Of a stretch of 10,084 nt of DNA, positions 1 through 6,274 are shown piece by piece; within the stretch, counting starts at the first letter, position 1, and each line of letters begins with the position of its first letter. Under the pieces are notes generated by a model that made no database searches, was not told the origin of the DNA, and worked only from the letters and a program-made list of their open reading frames with translations. The stretch is taken from the NCBI GenBank assembly GCA_021404985.1, contig QWHP01000095.1, positions 1 through 10,084 of the forward strand, in the 5' to 3' direction. Source of the DNA: Actinobacteria bacterium ATB1. Lineage in GTDB: Bacteria > Actinomycetota > Acidimicrobiia > UBA2766. The position numbers were made by a program, and so were the translations under genes.

Positions 1-3
1 AGA

Positions 4-31
4 TCGTCCCCAAGGGTTGCGCCGGGGACGA
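4..31. other. Perfect inverted repeat before ilvD
   Basis: TCGTCCCC (4-11) and GGGGACGA (24-31) form an 8-bp perfect stem around a 12-nt loop. There is no T-tract. In one frame this stretch reads IVPKGCAGDD followed by TGA at 33-35, so it could be the last codons of an upstream gene, with the hairpin partly coding. It could also act as a terminator or leader structure before ilvD. The window starts too close to decide. Confidence 0.35.
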
Positions 32-67
32 CTGAGCGTTCAAACCGGAAGGCAGGAGAGCAAACAC

Positions 68-1948
68 ATGCGTCCGCTCCGCTCCGACACCGTGACCCAG
101 GGCCGCGAACAGGCCGGCGCCCGGGCACTGCTCCGCGCTACAGGGATGGGCGATGCCGATTTCGGCAAGCCGATAATCGCGGTCGCGAACAGCTTCACGC
201 AGTTCGTTCCCGGACATGTCCACCTCAAGGACGTCGGCCAGATCGTGTGCGACGCCATCGCCGCCGCCGGCGGGGTCGGCCGCGAGTTCGACACGATCGC
301 CGTCGACGACGGGATCGCCATGGGCCACGACGGGATGCTCTATTCGCTGCCCAGCCGTGACCTGATCGCCGACTCGGTCGAGTACATGGTCAACGCACAC
401 TGTGCCGACGGCCTCGTCTGCATCTCGAACTGCGACAAGATCACCCCGGGAATGCTCCTCGCCACACTCCGGCTCGACATACCGACCGTGTTCGTGTCCG
501 GTGGCCCGATGGAGGCAGGGCGGGCGACGCTCGGTGGCAGGAGCCGGGCACTCGACCTGATCGACTCGATGTACGCGGCGGTGGACGCATCGGTCCCTGA
601 CTCCGAGCTCGCCGCCGTCGAGGCTTCGGCGTGCCCGACGTGCGGATCGTGCTCGGGCATGTTCACGGCGAACTCGATGAACTGCCTCGTCGAGGCGATC
701 GGCCTCGCCCTGCCCGGCAACGGGACTCTCGTCGCCACGCACGCGGCGCGCAGGAAGCTCTTCGAGAGGGCGGGGAGCGTGGTGATGGACCTCGTCCGCC
801 GCCACTACGCGGACGACGACGACAGCGTCCTCCCACGGAGCATCGCGGACAGGGCGGCGTTCGAGAACGCCATGTCTCTCGACATAGCGATGGGCGGCTC
901 GACGAACACGGTGCTTCACCTCCTCGCAGCCGCCACCGAGGCAGGCGTCGACTTCGGCATGAGCGACATCGACCGCCTGTCGAGGCGTGTGCCGTGCATC
1001 TGCAAAGTGGCCCCGAGCAGCGAGATGCACGTCGAGGACGTCCATCGGGCAGGCGGGATTCCTGCCATCCTGGGCGAGCTCGCACGCGCAGGGCTCCTCG
1101 ACGAGAAGGCCACGAACGTCCACTCCCCCACCCTGGCCGATCTGCTGCGGGACTGGGACGTGCGCTCGCCGGAGGTCCACGAGGACGCCGCCGCCTTCTG
1201 GCGGGCGGCGCCCGGAGGCGTCAGGACGACCGAGGCCTTCTCGCAGAACGAGATGTGGGACGACCTCGACCTGGACCGGGAGGCGGGCGCGATCAGGGAC
1301 GTGGAGCATGCCTACACGGCCGACGGCGGTCTTGCCGTCCTCTACGGGAACATCGCCGAGAACGGCTGCATCGTGAAGACCGCCGGGGTCGACCCTTCGC
1401 TCTGGACGTTCCGCGGTCCCGCCCGCGTCTTCGACTCACAGGAGGACGCCGTCGAGGCGATACTCGCCGACTCGATCCGCGCCGGCGACTGCGTCGTGAT
1501 CCGATTCGAGGGACCACGCGGCGGTCCCGGCATGCAGGAGATGCTCTACCCGACGAGCTTCCTCAAGGGGAAGGGCCTGGGGGCGAGGTGCGCCCTGATA
1601 ACGGACGGCCGCTTCTCCGGGGGGACGTCGGGGCTCTCGATAGGGCACGTCTCCCCCGAGGCCGCCGCGCGAGGCGCGATCGGCCTGGTGCGCGAAGGGG
1701 ACATCGTCGAGATCGACATCCCACAGCGCCGCATCCACCTCGACGTACCCGACGACGAGCTTGCCGCACGACGCGATGCCGCGGAATCCGACCCGGACGG
1801 CTGGGCACCCGGGCCGCGCCCGAGGCGTGTGTCCGCTGCGCTGCGCGTCTACGCCGCCCTCGCCGCCTCCGCCGACAAGGGAGGCGTGCGCGACATCTCG
1901 CGCTTGGAACACCTCGAAGCCGCTCTCGAAAGCGACCTGGACGGCTGA
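68..1948 (+). CDS. ilvD: Dihydroxy-acid dehydratase
   Basis: IlvD dehydrates 2,3-dihydroxy-isovalerate and 2,3-dihydroxy-3-methylvalerate to the 2-keto acids in cytosolic valine/isoleucine (and pantothenate/leucine precursor) synthesis, using an iron-sulfur cluster. The 626-residue product has the usual family length. Seen in the sequence: the first family signature NCDKITPG with Cys122, the CPTCGSC segment (Cys189, Cys192, Cys195) that supplies further cluster ligands, and the second signature TDGRFSGGTSG from about residue 512. The ATG at 68 is chosen because AGGAGAG (54-60) lies 7 nt upstream and the protein then begins MRPLRSDTVTQG, as in the family. An upstream in-frame start near 17 would add 17 unrelated residues. 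No other ilv gene is visible. The gene appears intact and, by hand count, is clearly richer in GC than the block beyond the tRNA. Confidence 0.97.
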   Translation: MRPLRSDTVTQGREQAGARALLRATGMGDADFGKPIIAVANSFTQFVPGHVHLKDVGQIVCDAIAAAGGVGREFDTIAVDDGIAMGHDGMLYSLPSRDLIADSVEYMVNAHCADGLVCISNCDKITPGMLLATLRLDIPTVFVSGGPMEAGRATLGGRSRALDLIDSMYAAVDASVPDSELAAVEASACPTCGSCSGMFTANSMNCLVEAIGLALPGNGTLVATHAARRKLFERAGSVVMDLVRRHYADDDDSVLPRSIADRAAFENAMSLDIAMGGSTNTVLHLLAAATEAGVDFGMSDIDRLSRRVPCICKVAPSSEMHVEDVHRAGGIPAILGELARAGLLDEKATNVHSPTLADLLRDWDVRSPEVHEDAAAFWRAAPGGVRTTEAFSQNEMWDDLDLDREAGAIRDVEHAYTADGGLAVLYGNIAENGCIVKTAGVDPSLWTFRGPARVFDSQEDAVEAILADSIRAGDCVVIRFEGPRGGPGMQEMLYPTSFLKGKGLGARCALITDGRFSGGTSGLSIGHVSPEAAARGAIGLVREGDIVEIDIPQRRIHLDVPDDELAARRDAAESDPDGWAPGPRPRRVSAALRVYAALAASADKGGVRDISRLEHLEAALESDLDG

Positions 1949-2002
1949 CCCTGCTGCACCCCGCCTCGGCCGCCACCCGTTGGGTCGCCCGGCGAAACCG
2001 GG

Positions 2003-2011
2003 TGCTACGCT
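2003..2011 (+). promoter_or_regulatory. Extended -10 promoter for tRNA-Asn
   Basis: TGCTACGCT carries TG-N before a TACGCT -10 hexamer (2006-2011). This predicts transcription from about 2018, 26 nt before the tRNA 5' end. The only -35-like hexamer, TTGGGT at 1980-1985, is 20 nt away, so the site would depend on the extended -10. A small hairpin (CCCGG 1988-1992, CCGGG 1998-2002) lies in between and might be the ilvD terminator, although it has no T-tract. Confidence 0.45.
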
Positions 2012-2021
2012 CCGGTGGTTT

Positions 2022-2040
2022 CCCCGGGGGTCGCCCGGGG
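2022..2040 (+). other. GC-rich hairpin in the tRNA leader
   Basis: CCCCGGG (2022-2028) and CCCGGGG (2034-2040) pair perfectly around the loop GGTCG. The stem lies between the predicted transcription start and the first tRNA base (2044), so it would be part of the precursor 5' leader removed by RNase P. Confidence 0.45.
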
Positions 2041-2043
2041 TGT

Positions 2044-2116
2044 TCCGGGGTAGCTCAATTGGCAGAGCGGCGGACTGTTAATCCGTAGGTTGTGGGTTCG
2101 AGTCCCACCCCCGGAG
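2044..2116 (+). tRNA. tRNA-Asn (anticodon GTT)
   Basis: A full cloverleaf can be drawn. The acceptor stem pairs TCCGGGG (2044-2050) with CCCCGGA (2109-2115), followed by discriminator G2116. The D stem is GCTC/GAGC with loop AATTGGCA. The anticodon stem is GCGGA/TCCGT around loop CTGTTAA, with anticodon GTT at 2077-2079. The variable loop is AGGTT. The T stem is GTGGG/CCCAC with loop TTCGAGT. The CCA end is not encoded. GTT reads both Asn codons. The minus-strand block that follows has lower GC, so this gene may be the attachment site of a small insertion. Confidence 0.97.
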
Positions 2117-2195
2117 CTTCGAAGCGCAGGTCAGAGGCCACTTCACCTTCCCGTCAGGTCCTTGTCTGCCAACGTGCTGCCGCCCCCACCGCTGT

Positions 2196-2240
2196 CCATG
2201 CCCAAGCCAGCCATGCCCAAGCCAGCCATGCCCAAGCCGG
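2196..2240. repeat. Three tandem 15-bp repeats
   Basis: Three consecutive copies of CCATGCCCAAGCCAG lie at 2196-2210, 2211-2225 and 2226-2240. The first two are identical and the third has one change (GCCGG at its end). They lie in the 252-bp stretch between tRNA-Asn and the end of the minus-strand operon. Apart from the repeats, I see no credible gene, promoter or terminator in that stretch. A 10-bp palindrome, GCTTCGAAGC, sits at 2116-2125 directly after the tRNA. Confidence 0.85.
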
Positions 2241-2368
2241 CCTGGCACACAAGTGGGCACAGGACCGGAGGGCTCAAGGGCACATACGCAGCCGACCGCT
2301 AGGACCCCACGGCAAGGAACTCTGGCAGATCGTCCTCGACATCGACCGCCACGACAACGCCGACGCCG

Positions 2369-2824
2369 TCACCCGGGGGGACGCTCTACCGAGAACTGCT
2401 CTCGTGCAAGCAGCTCTCCACCAAGCCGGAGCTGCCACTCGTACTGCTTCGGGTCGAGGGTCACGTTCGTGTCCACTGCCGCAGTGAAATCAAGTGGAGT
2501 ACCCTTCGCAAGTCCAGGAGGCCTGCCCACTTCGACCGTGGCAACGATCTTCACCTCTTGGTTGTCCTCGTTCAGGACGGGCTCGCCATCGCTTGTGACC
2601 AGTCGCATTTCGAGGTCGAGCTTGGTGTTCGCCATGTTCCATGGGATCTTGATGCGGATTGCGAGGGCCATCTTCCCCATATGCCCCTCCGGGAGTACCT
2701 GTCTCGACCAGCCAGCTCCCAGCAGGTAGAGCTTGCCGCCGATTGCCTCGGCCGCATCGCACAAGAGAAGGAGACCAGAGGGCTTGGCGGGGGAGTCGGC
2801 GTCAGGATGAGGAAGGTCGTTCAC
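2369..2824 (-). CDS. DUF6941-like protein
   Basis: The product has 151 residues and no known function. Near the N-terminus it reads LLLLCDAAEAIGGKLYLLGAGW, which matches my memory of the DUF6941 opening (LLLxDAAxxxxGKLxxLGxG). A run of alternating hydrophobic residues follows, as in an all-beta protein, and then EWQLRLGGELLAREQF, which fits the family's last strands. There is no signal peptide or membrane segment. I chose the GTG at 2824 because GGGAG lies 4 nt upstream and the gene then begins 22 bp after its upstream neighbour's stop. The longer reading from a TTG at 2884 would overlap that neighbour and add 20 residues the family lacks. It is probably the last gene of a three-gene operon. 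No T-tract terminator is visible below 2369. Confidence 0.72.
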   Translation of the reverse strand: MNDLPHPDADSPAKPSGLLLLCDAAEAIGGKLYLLGAGWSRQVLPEGHMGKMALAIRIKIPWNMANTKLDLEMRLVTSDGEPVLNEDNQEVKIVATVEVGRPPGLAKGTPLDFTAAVDTNVTLDPKQYEWQLRLGGELLAREQFSVERPPG

Positions 2825-2846
2825 GGTGCTCCCGAGGGTACCGGCC

Positions 2847-3251
2847 TCAGACAGAAACGAGAGGTATGCCCGCGCGAAGAACAACTCCGGGACCGGTTAC
2901 GACGACAGGTTCCTCCTCCGTCCTTACGCCCGCCTGACTCGGAGTTGCGCGGTCGCGAACTCCGCCCGGGAATATCCCATGCATGTAGCGTTGCCGAGCT
3001 TCGGGAGTCTCGTACAAAGGCATCTCTGGCATGAAGGTGTCGAGGTCGAGCTGAACCTCAAGGGCTGTGGCCTCGCCCTTCACGAGCCTGCCCAGACAGA
3101 CATACTCGCCGTCTCGAACCTCGACAGGGTTGCCTGGGGCGTACGGTTCGATCACCGACTCGATCATTCGCCAAGAGATGCGGATCCGGCCGTCCGGACG
3201 CATTCGATGGAAGTCTGCCCAGGCCCGGATGGGCGACGTGAGTCTCGTCAT
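2847..3251 (-). CDS. Small hypothetical protein, operon middle gene
   Basis: A 134-residue soluble protein that I do not recognise. The first 95 or so residues look folded, with alternating hydrophobic stretches and the opening TRLTSPIRAWADFHRMRPDG. The last 35 are rich in Val, Gly, Pro and Glu and may be a loose tail. There are no cysteine pairs, signal peptide or membrane helices. The ATG at 3251 has a strong ribosome binding site (GAGGAG, 6 nt upstream). The upstream gene's stop codon TGA (3261-3263) directly precedes and partly overlaps that site, a typical sign of translational coupling. Codon use is less GC-extreme than in ilvD. The gene arrangement supports it as real more than homology does. 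Confidence 0.7.
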   Translation of the reverse strand: MTRLTSPIRAWADFHRMRPDGRIRISWRMIESVIEPYAPGNPVEVRDGEYVCLGRLVKGEATALEVQLDLDTFMPEMPLYETPEARQRYMHGIFPGGVRDRATPSQAGVRTEEEPVVVTGPGVVLRAGIPLVSV

Positions 3252-3260
3252 GTTGGCTCC

Positions 3261-3614
3261 TCAAGATCCATGCGGCCTCAGCCGAGGCTCCGAGAACAAG
3301 CTGGTGACCCTCTCGTAATCTATGTCGGCCGGCTCGTCCACGAACAGCAGGAGAGCGTGACACCGGACGGCTTCCTCGTCCGGAATCACGTCGTACCCGG
3401 CATCCCGGATGGCCCCGACCGTGCTGACACGGTACTTCGAGTGCGGGAGCCCCGACTCCTCGATCATCTCATCGGCCGCCATACTTGGACGCGACAAGAC
3501 CGAGAGACCCCATCGCCCAGAGGCCTCGTGCTCGTCTATCACCGAGATCCAGAAGGTCCTTGATTCGAGCGAACCCATCCTCACGACGAGGGCTTCCGGC
3601 GGGAGCTCTTCCAC
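3261..3614 (-). CDS. Small hypothetical protein, operon first gene
   Basis: A 117-residue protein that I do not recognise. It is acidic, probably cytosolic and mixed alpha/beta, with the segments RTFWISVIDEH and HALLLFVDEPADIDYE. No catalytic motif, signal peptide or membrane segment is evident. Translation most likely begins at the GTG at 3614. There is no good ribosome binding site, but a -10-like TAGGGT lies 6 nt upstream on the minus strand, so the mRNA may be leaderless (AGGG at that position could otherwise serve as a weak binding site). It is followed after 9 bp by the next gene, so 3614-2369 reads as one transcription unit. Confidence 0.68.
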   Translation of the reverse strand: MEELPPEALVVRMGSLESRTFWISVIDEHEASGRWGLSVLSRPSMAADEMIEESGLPHSKYRVSTVGAIRDAGYDVIPDEEAVRCHALLLFVDEPADIDYERVTSLFSEPRLRPHGS

Positions 3615-3620
3615 GCCGTG

Positions 3621-3626
3621 ACCCTA
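3621..3626 (-). promoter_or_regulatory. -10 element, leaderless promoter candidate
   Basis: The minus strand reads TAGGGT here, followed by six bases and then the GTG start at 3614-3612. That would place the transcription start at or next to the start codon. No convincing -35 is visible. It would drive the operon 3614-2369 separately from the GX3-repeat gene upstream. Confidence 0.35.
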
Positions 3627-3672
3627 CCGACAGCGCCCGACCGAACCCATCACACTCCACAGGCATCGAGCG

Positions 3673-3975
3673 TTAGGGAGAGAAATCCAGAATTCCCAGC
3701 TCGTACCCCTCGTCGTACCCCTCTTGATAGCCCTCTTCATAGCCCATTTCGTAGCCGTCGTCCCGGCCTCGGTCGAACCCCTCCTGGTAGCCCTCATCGT
3801 GGCCTCTGCGAAGCCCCATCGCTTCACCGTCCATGAATCCGCGTGCTTCCACACGCCGCAGCTCCAACTCGTGTTGCTCGGTAAGCCGTTGTTCCTGGAT
3901 GTTCAAGAGCATCCCCCCTACCACGAACACAAGGACGGCAAGGAGCAGCAGTGATGTTCTCGCCCGCCTGTTCAT
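3673..3975 (-). CDS. Membrane-anchored GX3-repeat protein
   Basis: The 100-residue product starts MNRRAR, followed by a single hydrophobic helix (about residues 8-24), a charged helical linker (27-45), and then thirteen glycines at exactly every fourth residue, Gly46 through Gly94. The X3 units are mostly YxE, for example GYQEGYDEGYELG. It ends ILDFSP and has no cysteine. Basic residues before the helix predict an N-inside, C-outside topology, so the repeat would face outward. The ATG at 3975 has GGGAGGA 5 nt upstream; a longer reading from 4017 lacks this. Repeats of this spacing define the deca-GX3 proteins Yae1 and Lto1, which are soluble adaptors in eukaryotes. FliH-like GxxxG repeats are another comparison. 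I infer shared repeat geometry, not shared function. Confidence 0.8.
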   Translation of the reverse strand: MNRRARTSLLLLAVLVFVVGGMLLNIQEQRLTEQHELELRRVEARGFMDGEAMGLRRGHDEGYQEGFDRGRDDGYEMGYEEGYQEGYDEGYELGILDFSP

Positions 3976-4133
3976 GGCTGTCCTCCCGATGTCACAATCG
4001 ACTCGGCCCTTTGGCACTTGTCCGGGTGATGAGCAGCTCTGAACATAGCGAGCCCTTGCGACCGCAATCTTCCCGTGGCCGCCTGCGTCGCGAGACCGAC
4101 CTTCCGCCTGACGCGGATCGTCACGATGCCCGA

Positions 4134-4150
4134 CAGCTCCCGAAGAGCTG
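4134..4150 (-). terminator. Hairpin after the HNH gene
   Basis: On the minus strand CAGCTC and GAGCTG pair around the loop TTCGG, starting 36 nt after the HNH stop codon. There is no T-tract, as is common for actinobacterial terminators. The rest of the 210-bp gap between the HNH stop and the GX3-repeat start (3976-4185) shows no clear promoter, although one is expected for the GX3 gene. Confidence 0.35.
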
Positions 4151-4185
4151 CCTAGAGGGAAGTCATACGACTTGCTTTCGATCGA

Positions 4186-5613
4186 CTACAGCGTGAGGGC
4201 TTGGCCGAGTACGTCGGCTGCGAACCCGCCCGACAACTGCTTTTCAGATCCAGCAGGTTTCCACATCGCTGACCTCTCGCGCTCTCTCTCTCTGCAGGCG
4301 AATTGCGAGAGGACGTCCACCACGTAGCCGAAGTCGAGTCGGGTGCCATCCCACTGGGCCGCCACGCTGCCGCCGTCGATGTCGAGACCGATGCGGGCGT
4401 TGGTGCGCCGCAGGTCGACCTCTGATCCGGTCCAGGGCAGAGTCTCGGGATACGCGCACCCGGCACGGTCGAGGAAGACGAACCTGCCGTCGCCGCGCAC
4501 CTCGACCGTCCAGTGGTTCGAGTGCACGAAGCGGTGATGGTACCGGCAGAGACTCACGAGGTTCCCCAGCGCAGTCGGGCCGCCGTCGAGCCAGTGCCGC
4601 CTGTGATGCGCCTCGACCCTGGTGCTGTTGCACCCCGGGAACCGGCACGCCTCGTCCCGCAGGGCCAGCGCACGGCGCAACGCAGCCGAGACCCGCCGCG
4701 TACGCCTGCCGACGTCGAGGGGCGTCCCGGCGGCGTCCTCGCGGACCTCGACCACGTCGGCATCACACGCCAGACGTTCAGCGGTCTCGGCAGGCAGGGC
4801 CGGGCCGTCCTCGATCGTCGATTCCCTGGTCGACTCCGTGCCGGCATGGACGTGGACGACGACCTGGACCGCCTCGGACCCTGCGCGTCTAGCCGCGCCA
4901 TGTTCGAGGTACGACTCCGCCAACGCGACGAGGCCATCTGCATCGCGCTGCTCCCAGGCCTCGGACATCTCGATTTCCGCGGAAACGTCCCCGGCACCGA
5001 CATCTTCCGTCTCGATACGATCGGTCTCGGTCCGGGACGCACGCAGAGCCTTCACGAACGCAGCCCCGTCCTCGGGGGCAAGCCGTCCGGAGAACACGAG
5101 GGAGCCGTCCTCGTCCCAGTGCCAACGCAACCGGCGCCTTGCCCGCTGACGCCGCGCCAGCTCGGCCGACGAGACTCCTTCCGCGTCGAGCACACGGCGC
5201 ATGCTGCGCACGACGCGTTCGAGCTGCGACGCCGACAGGTACTGCGCCGTCTCCAACAGCTCGGCCTCGGTCTCCGACGTCGCGACCCGCACGAGCGCCC
5301 GGACCTTGCTGTAGCTGATCGTCCCCGCGGCGAACGCCGCCCGGATCCCGGGCAGACCCTCGAGGGCATGCGCAACCCGCACCTGATCCCGGCCTGTCCC
5401 CAGACTGATCCCACACCGCCAGTTGAGCCAGTGGGCACACGACTTGGCGCCCCAGGTCGCCCAACCCATTCGATGGTCGAACTCGGCGACGAGCAGGAGC
5501 CAGCGGCACGTCGCCGCGTTCACATGAGCCGCCAGCTCGGTGATCTCGCGCTCGATCATCTCCAAGGGACGCTGATCTTCGTCTGACATGGCCCTCTCCA
5601 GCTCCGCTTCCAT
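4186..5613 (-). CDS. DUF222 and HNH endonuclease domain protein
   Basis: A 475-residue protein of the actinobacterial 13E12 type: an N-terminal helical DUF222 region (roughly residues 10-290, including HRMGWATWGAKSCAHWLNWR) followed by an HNH nuclease module (323-364). The module is complete, with CRFPGC (Cys323, Cys328), EAHH (His336, His337), Asn351 and LCRYHH (Cys356, His359, His360). The expected activity is metal-dependent DNA cleavage; the target is unknown. The ATG at 5613 has GGGAGG 4 nt upstream. The ATG at 5589, also with a purine-rich site, is a possible alternative. Anything longer would run through the promoter into the divergent VOC gene. A (CT)6 tract at 4282-4293 encodes an Arg-Glu run near residue 441. 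The SOS box just upstream predicts induction by DNA damage. Confidence 0.93.
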   Translation of the reverse strand: MEAELERAMSDEDQRPLEMIEREITELAAHVNAATCRWLLLVAEFDHRMGWATWGAKSCAHWLNWRCGISLGTGRDQVRVAHALEGLPGIRAAFAAGTISYSKVRALVRVATSETEAELLETAQYLSASQLERVVRSMRRVLDAEGVSSAELARRQRARRRLRWHWDEDGSLVFSGRLAPEDGAAFVKALRASRTETDRIETEDVGAGDVSAEIEMSEAWEQRDADGLVALAESYLEHGAARRAGSEAVQVVVHVHAGTESTRESTIEDGPALPAETAERLACDADVVEVREDAAGTPLDVGRRTRRVSAALRRALALRDEACRFPGCNSTRVEAHHRRHWLDGGPTALGNLVSLCRYHHRFVHSNHWTVEVRGDGRFVFLDRAGCAYPETLPWTGSEVDLRRTNARIGLDIDGGSVAAQWDGTRLDFGYVVDVLSQFACRERERERSAMWKPAGSEKQLSGGFAADVLGQALTL

Positions 5614-5629
5614 GACCCCTCCCACTGCC

Positions 5630-5645
5630 TCGAACACCTGTTCGA
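5630..5645. promoter_or_regulatory. SOS box (LexA operator)
   Basis: TCGAACACCTGTTCGA is a perfect match to the mycobacterial SOS box TCGAAC-N4-GTTCGA. It begins 16 bp upstream of the HNH gene ATG and touches the predicted -10 TAGGAT (minus strand, 5650-5645), so bound LexA would cover the transcription start near 5638. It is 55 bp from the -10 of the divergent VOC gene and probably does not control that gene. Confidence 0.85.
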
Positions 5646-5667
5646 TCCTACTTCCCGGCTGCGACAC
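5645..5667 (-). promoter_or_regulatory. RecA-NDp-like damage promoter
   Basis: The minus strand reads GTGTCGCAG, eight bases, then TAGGAT. The consensus I recall for LexA-independent damage promoters (activated by PafBC in mycobacteria) is tTGTCRgtg-N8-TAnnnT. All the strongly conserved bases match (TGTC, R as G, TAnnnT) with the correct spacing; three weak positions differ. There is no TTGACA-like -35. Confidence 0.55.
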
Positions 5668-5699
5668 CCGACCCCCGATCGACGTGCGCATGCGGCCGG

Positions 5700-5705
5700 T
5701 AGGCT
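5700..5705 (+). promoter_or_regulatory. -10 element, leaderless promoter candidate
   Basis: TAGGCT followed by seven bases and then the ATG at 5713. This spacing places the transcription start on the start codon. No clear -35 is seen. GGTAGG overlaps the hexamer and would be a distant ribosome binding site if transcription started further upstream. Confidence 0.4.
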
Positions 5706-5712
5706 CTGCACC

Positions 5713-6240
5713 ATGGGGACCGAGCCACCGGCGTTCCGCATGGGGAGGCTGGACCATGTTCACATCCGGGTGCCGGATCGCGCCGAGGCTGCTCGGTGGT
5801 ACGCGGAGCACCTCGGGTTCGAGCCGGTCGACAGGTACGGCTTCTGGGCGAACGGGTTCGAGGGCGGCCCGCTCCAGATCTCGGCCGACGGCGGCCGGAC
5901 GATGCTGGCGCTCTTCGAGGTGACCGACCAACACCCCATGGTGCCGCAGCGGACCGGGGTCGCCTTCAGCGTCGATGCAGACAGCTTCGTCTCGTTCGCC
6001 CGCTCACTCCCCTGCGCCATCGACTCTCAGCGAGGTGAGCGTCTCGTCCTCTCAGATCTCGTGGACTTCGATCTGTGCTGGGCGTTCGACCTCGTCGACC
6101 CTTGGGGCAACCAGTACGAGCTCAACTGCTACGACTACGACCGTGTCAGGACCGAGCTCGTCGAGGCCCACGCCGTACAAACCGTCCGCTACTGGCCACG
6201 CGAGCTCTACACCGGGCATCTCGACGCAGCGTCCGGGTAG
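5713..6240 (+). CDS. VOC (glyoxalase-fold) family protein
   Basis: A 175-residue protein with the paired beta-alpha-beta-beta-beta modules of the vicinal oxygen chelate superfamily (glyoxalases, extradiol dioxygenases, antibiotic-binding proteins). The first module opens LDHVHIRVPDRAEAARWYAEHLGF, giving metal ligand His15. The second ends DLVDPWGNQYELNCYD, giving Glu136. At the start of the second module, RTGVAFSV (80-87) lacks the histidine usually found there, so metal binding or catalysis may be altered. The substrate is unknown. The ATG at 5713 fits the leaderless promoter; Met10 is a possible alternative start. The gene is divergent from the HNH gene, with 99 bp between the starts, and its upstream region is otherwise unremarkable. 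Confidence 0.88.
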   Translation: MGTEPPAFRMGRLDHVHIRVPDRAEAARWYAEHLGFEPVDRYGFWANGFEGGPLQISADGGRTMLALFEVTDQHPMVPQRTGVAFSVDADSFVSFARSLPCAIDSQRGERLVLSDLVDFDLCWAFDLVDPWGNQYELNCYDYDRVRTELVEAHAVQTVRYWPRELYTGHLDAASG

Positions 6241-6274
6241 CGCCGCTCACTCAGCGAAGGCACGCTTGACTGCG

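Noticed and set aside
3..35. Possible last codons of an upstream gene (IVPKGCAGDD then TGA)
   Set aside because: Ten residues are too few to assign, and they overlap a perfect inverted repeat that may be a structural signal instead.
631..2088. 485-codon plus-strand frame overlapping ilvD and running into tRNA-Asn
   Set aside because: It is an alternative frame of ilvD, dominated by Arg, Pro and Gly, and it crosses a tRNA gene.
2078..2260. Minus-strand frame with Gly-Trp-Leu-Gly-His repeats
   Set aside because: Its C-terminus, RGWDSNPQPTD, is simply antisense tRNA, a well-known false gene pattern. The repeats come from the 15-bp tandem DNA repeat.
2825..2884. Longer start (TTG at 2884) for the DUF6941-like gene
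   Set aside because: It overlaps the upstream gene by 38 bp and adds residues that do not resemble the family. The GTG at 2824 has a nearby GGGAG.
2117..4185. CRISPR array or integrase remnant in the lower-GC block
   Set aside because: The only direct repeats are the 15-bp tandem units, which have no spacers. No recombinase motif was found in any frame.
4513..5586. 357-codon plus-strand frame opposite the HNH gene
   Set aside because: The minus strand encodes intact DUF222 and HNH motifs. The plus frame has no recognisable domain.
5614..5934. N-terminal extension of the HNH gene to 5934
   Set aside because: It would run through the SOS box and promoter and into the divergent VOC gene. The ATG at 5613 has a good ribosome binding site and fits the family.
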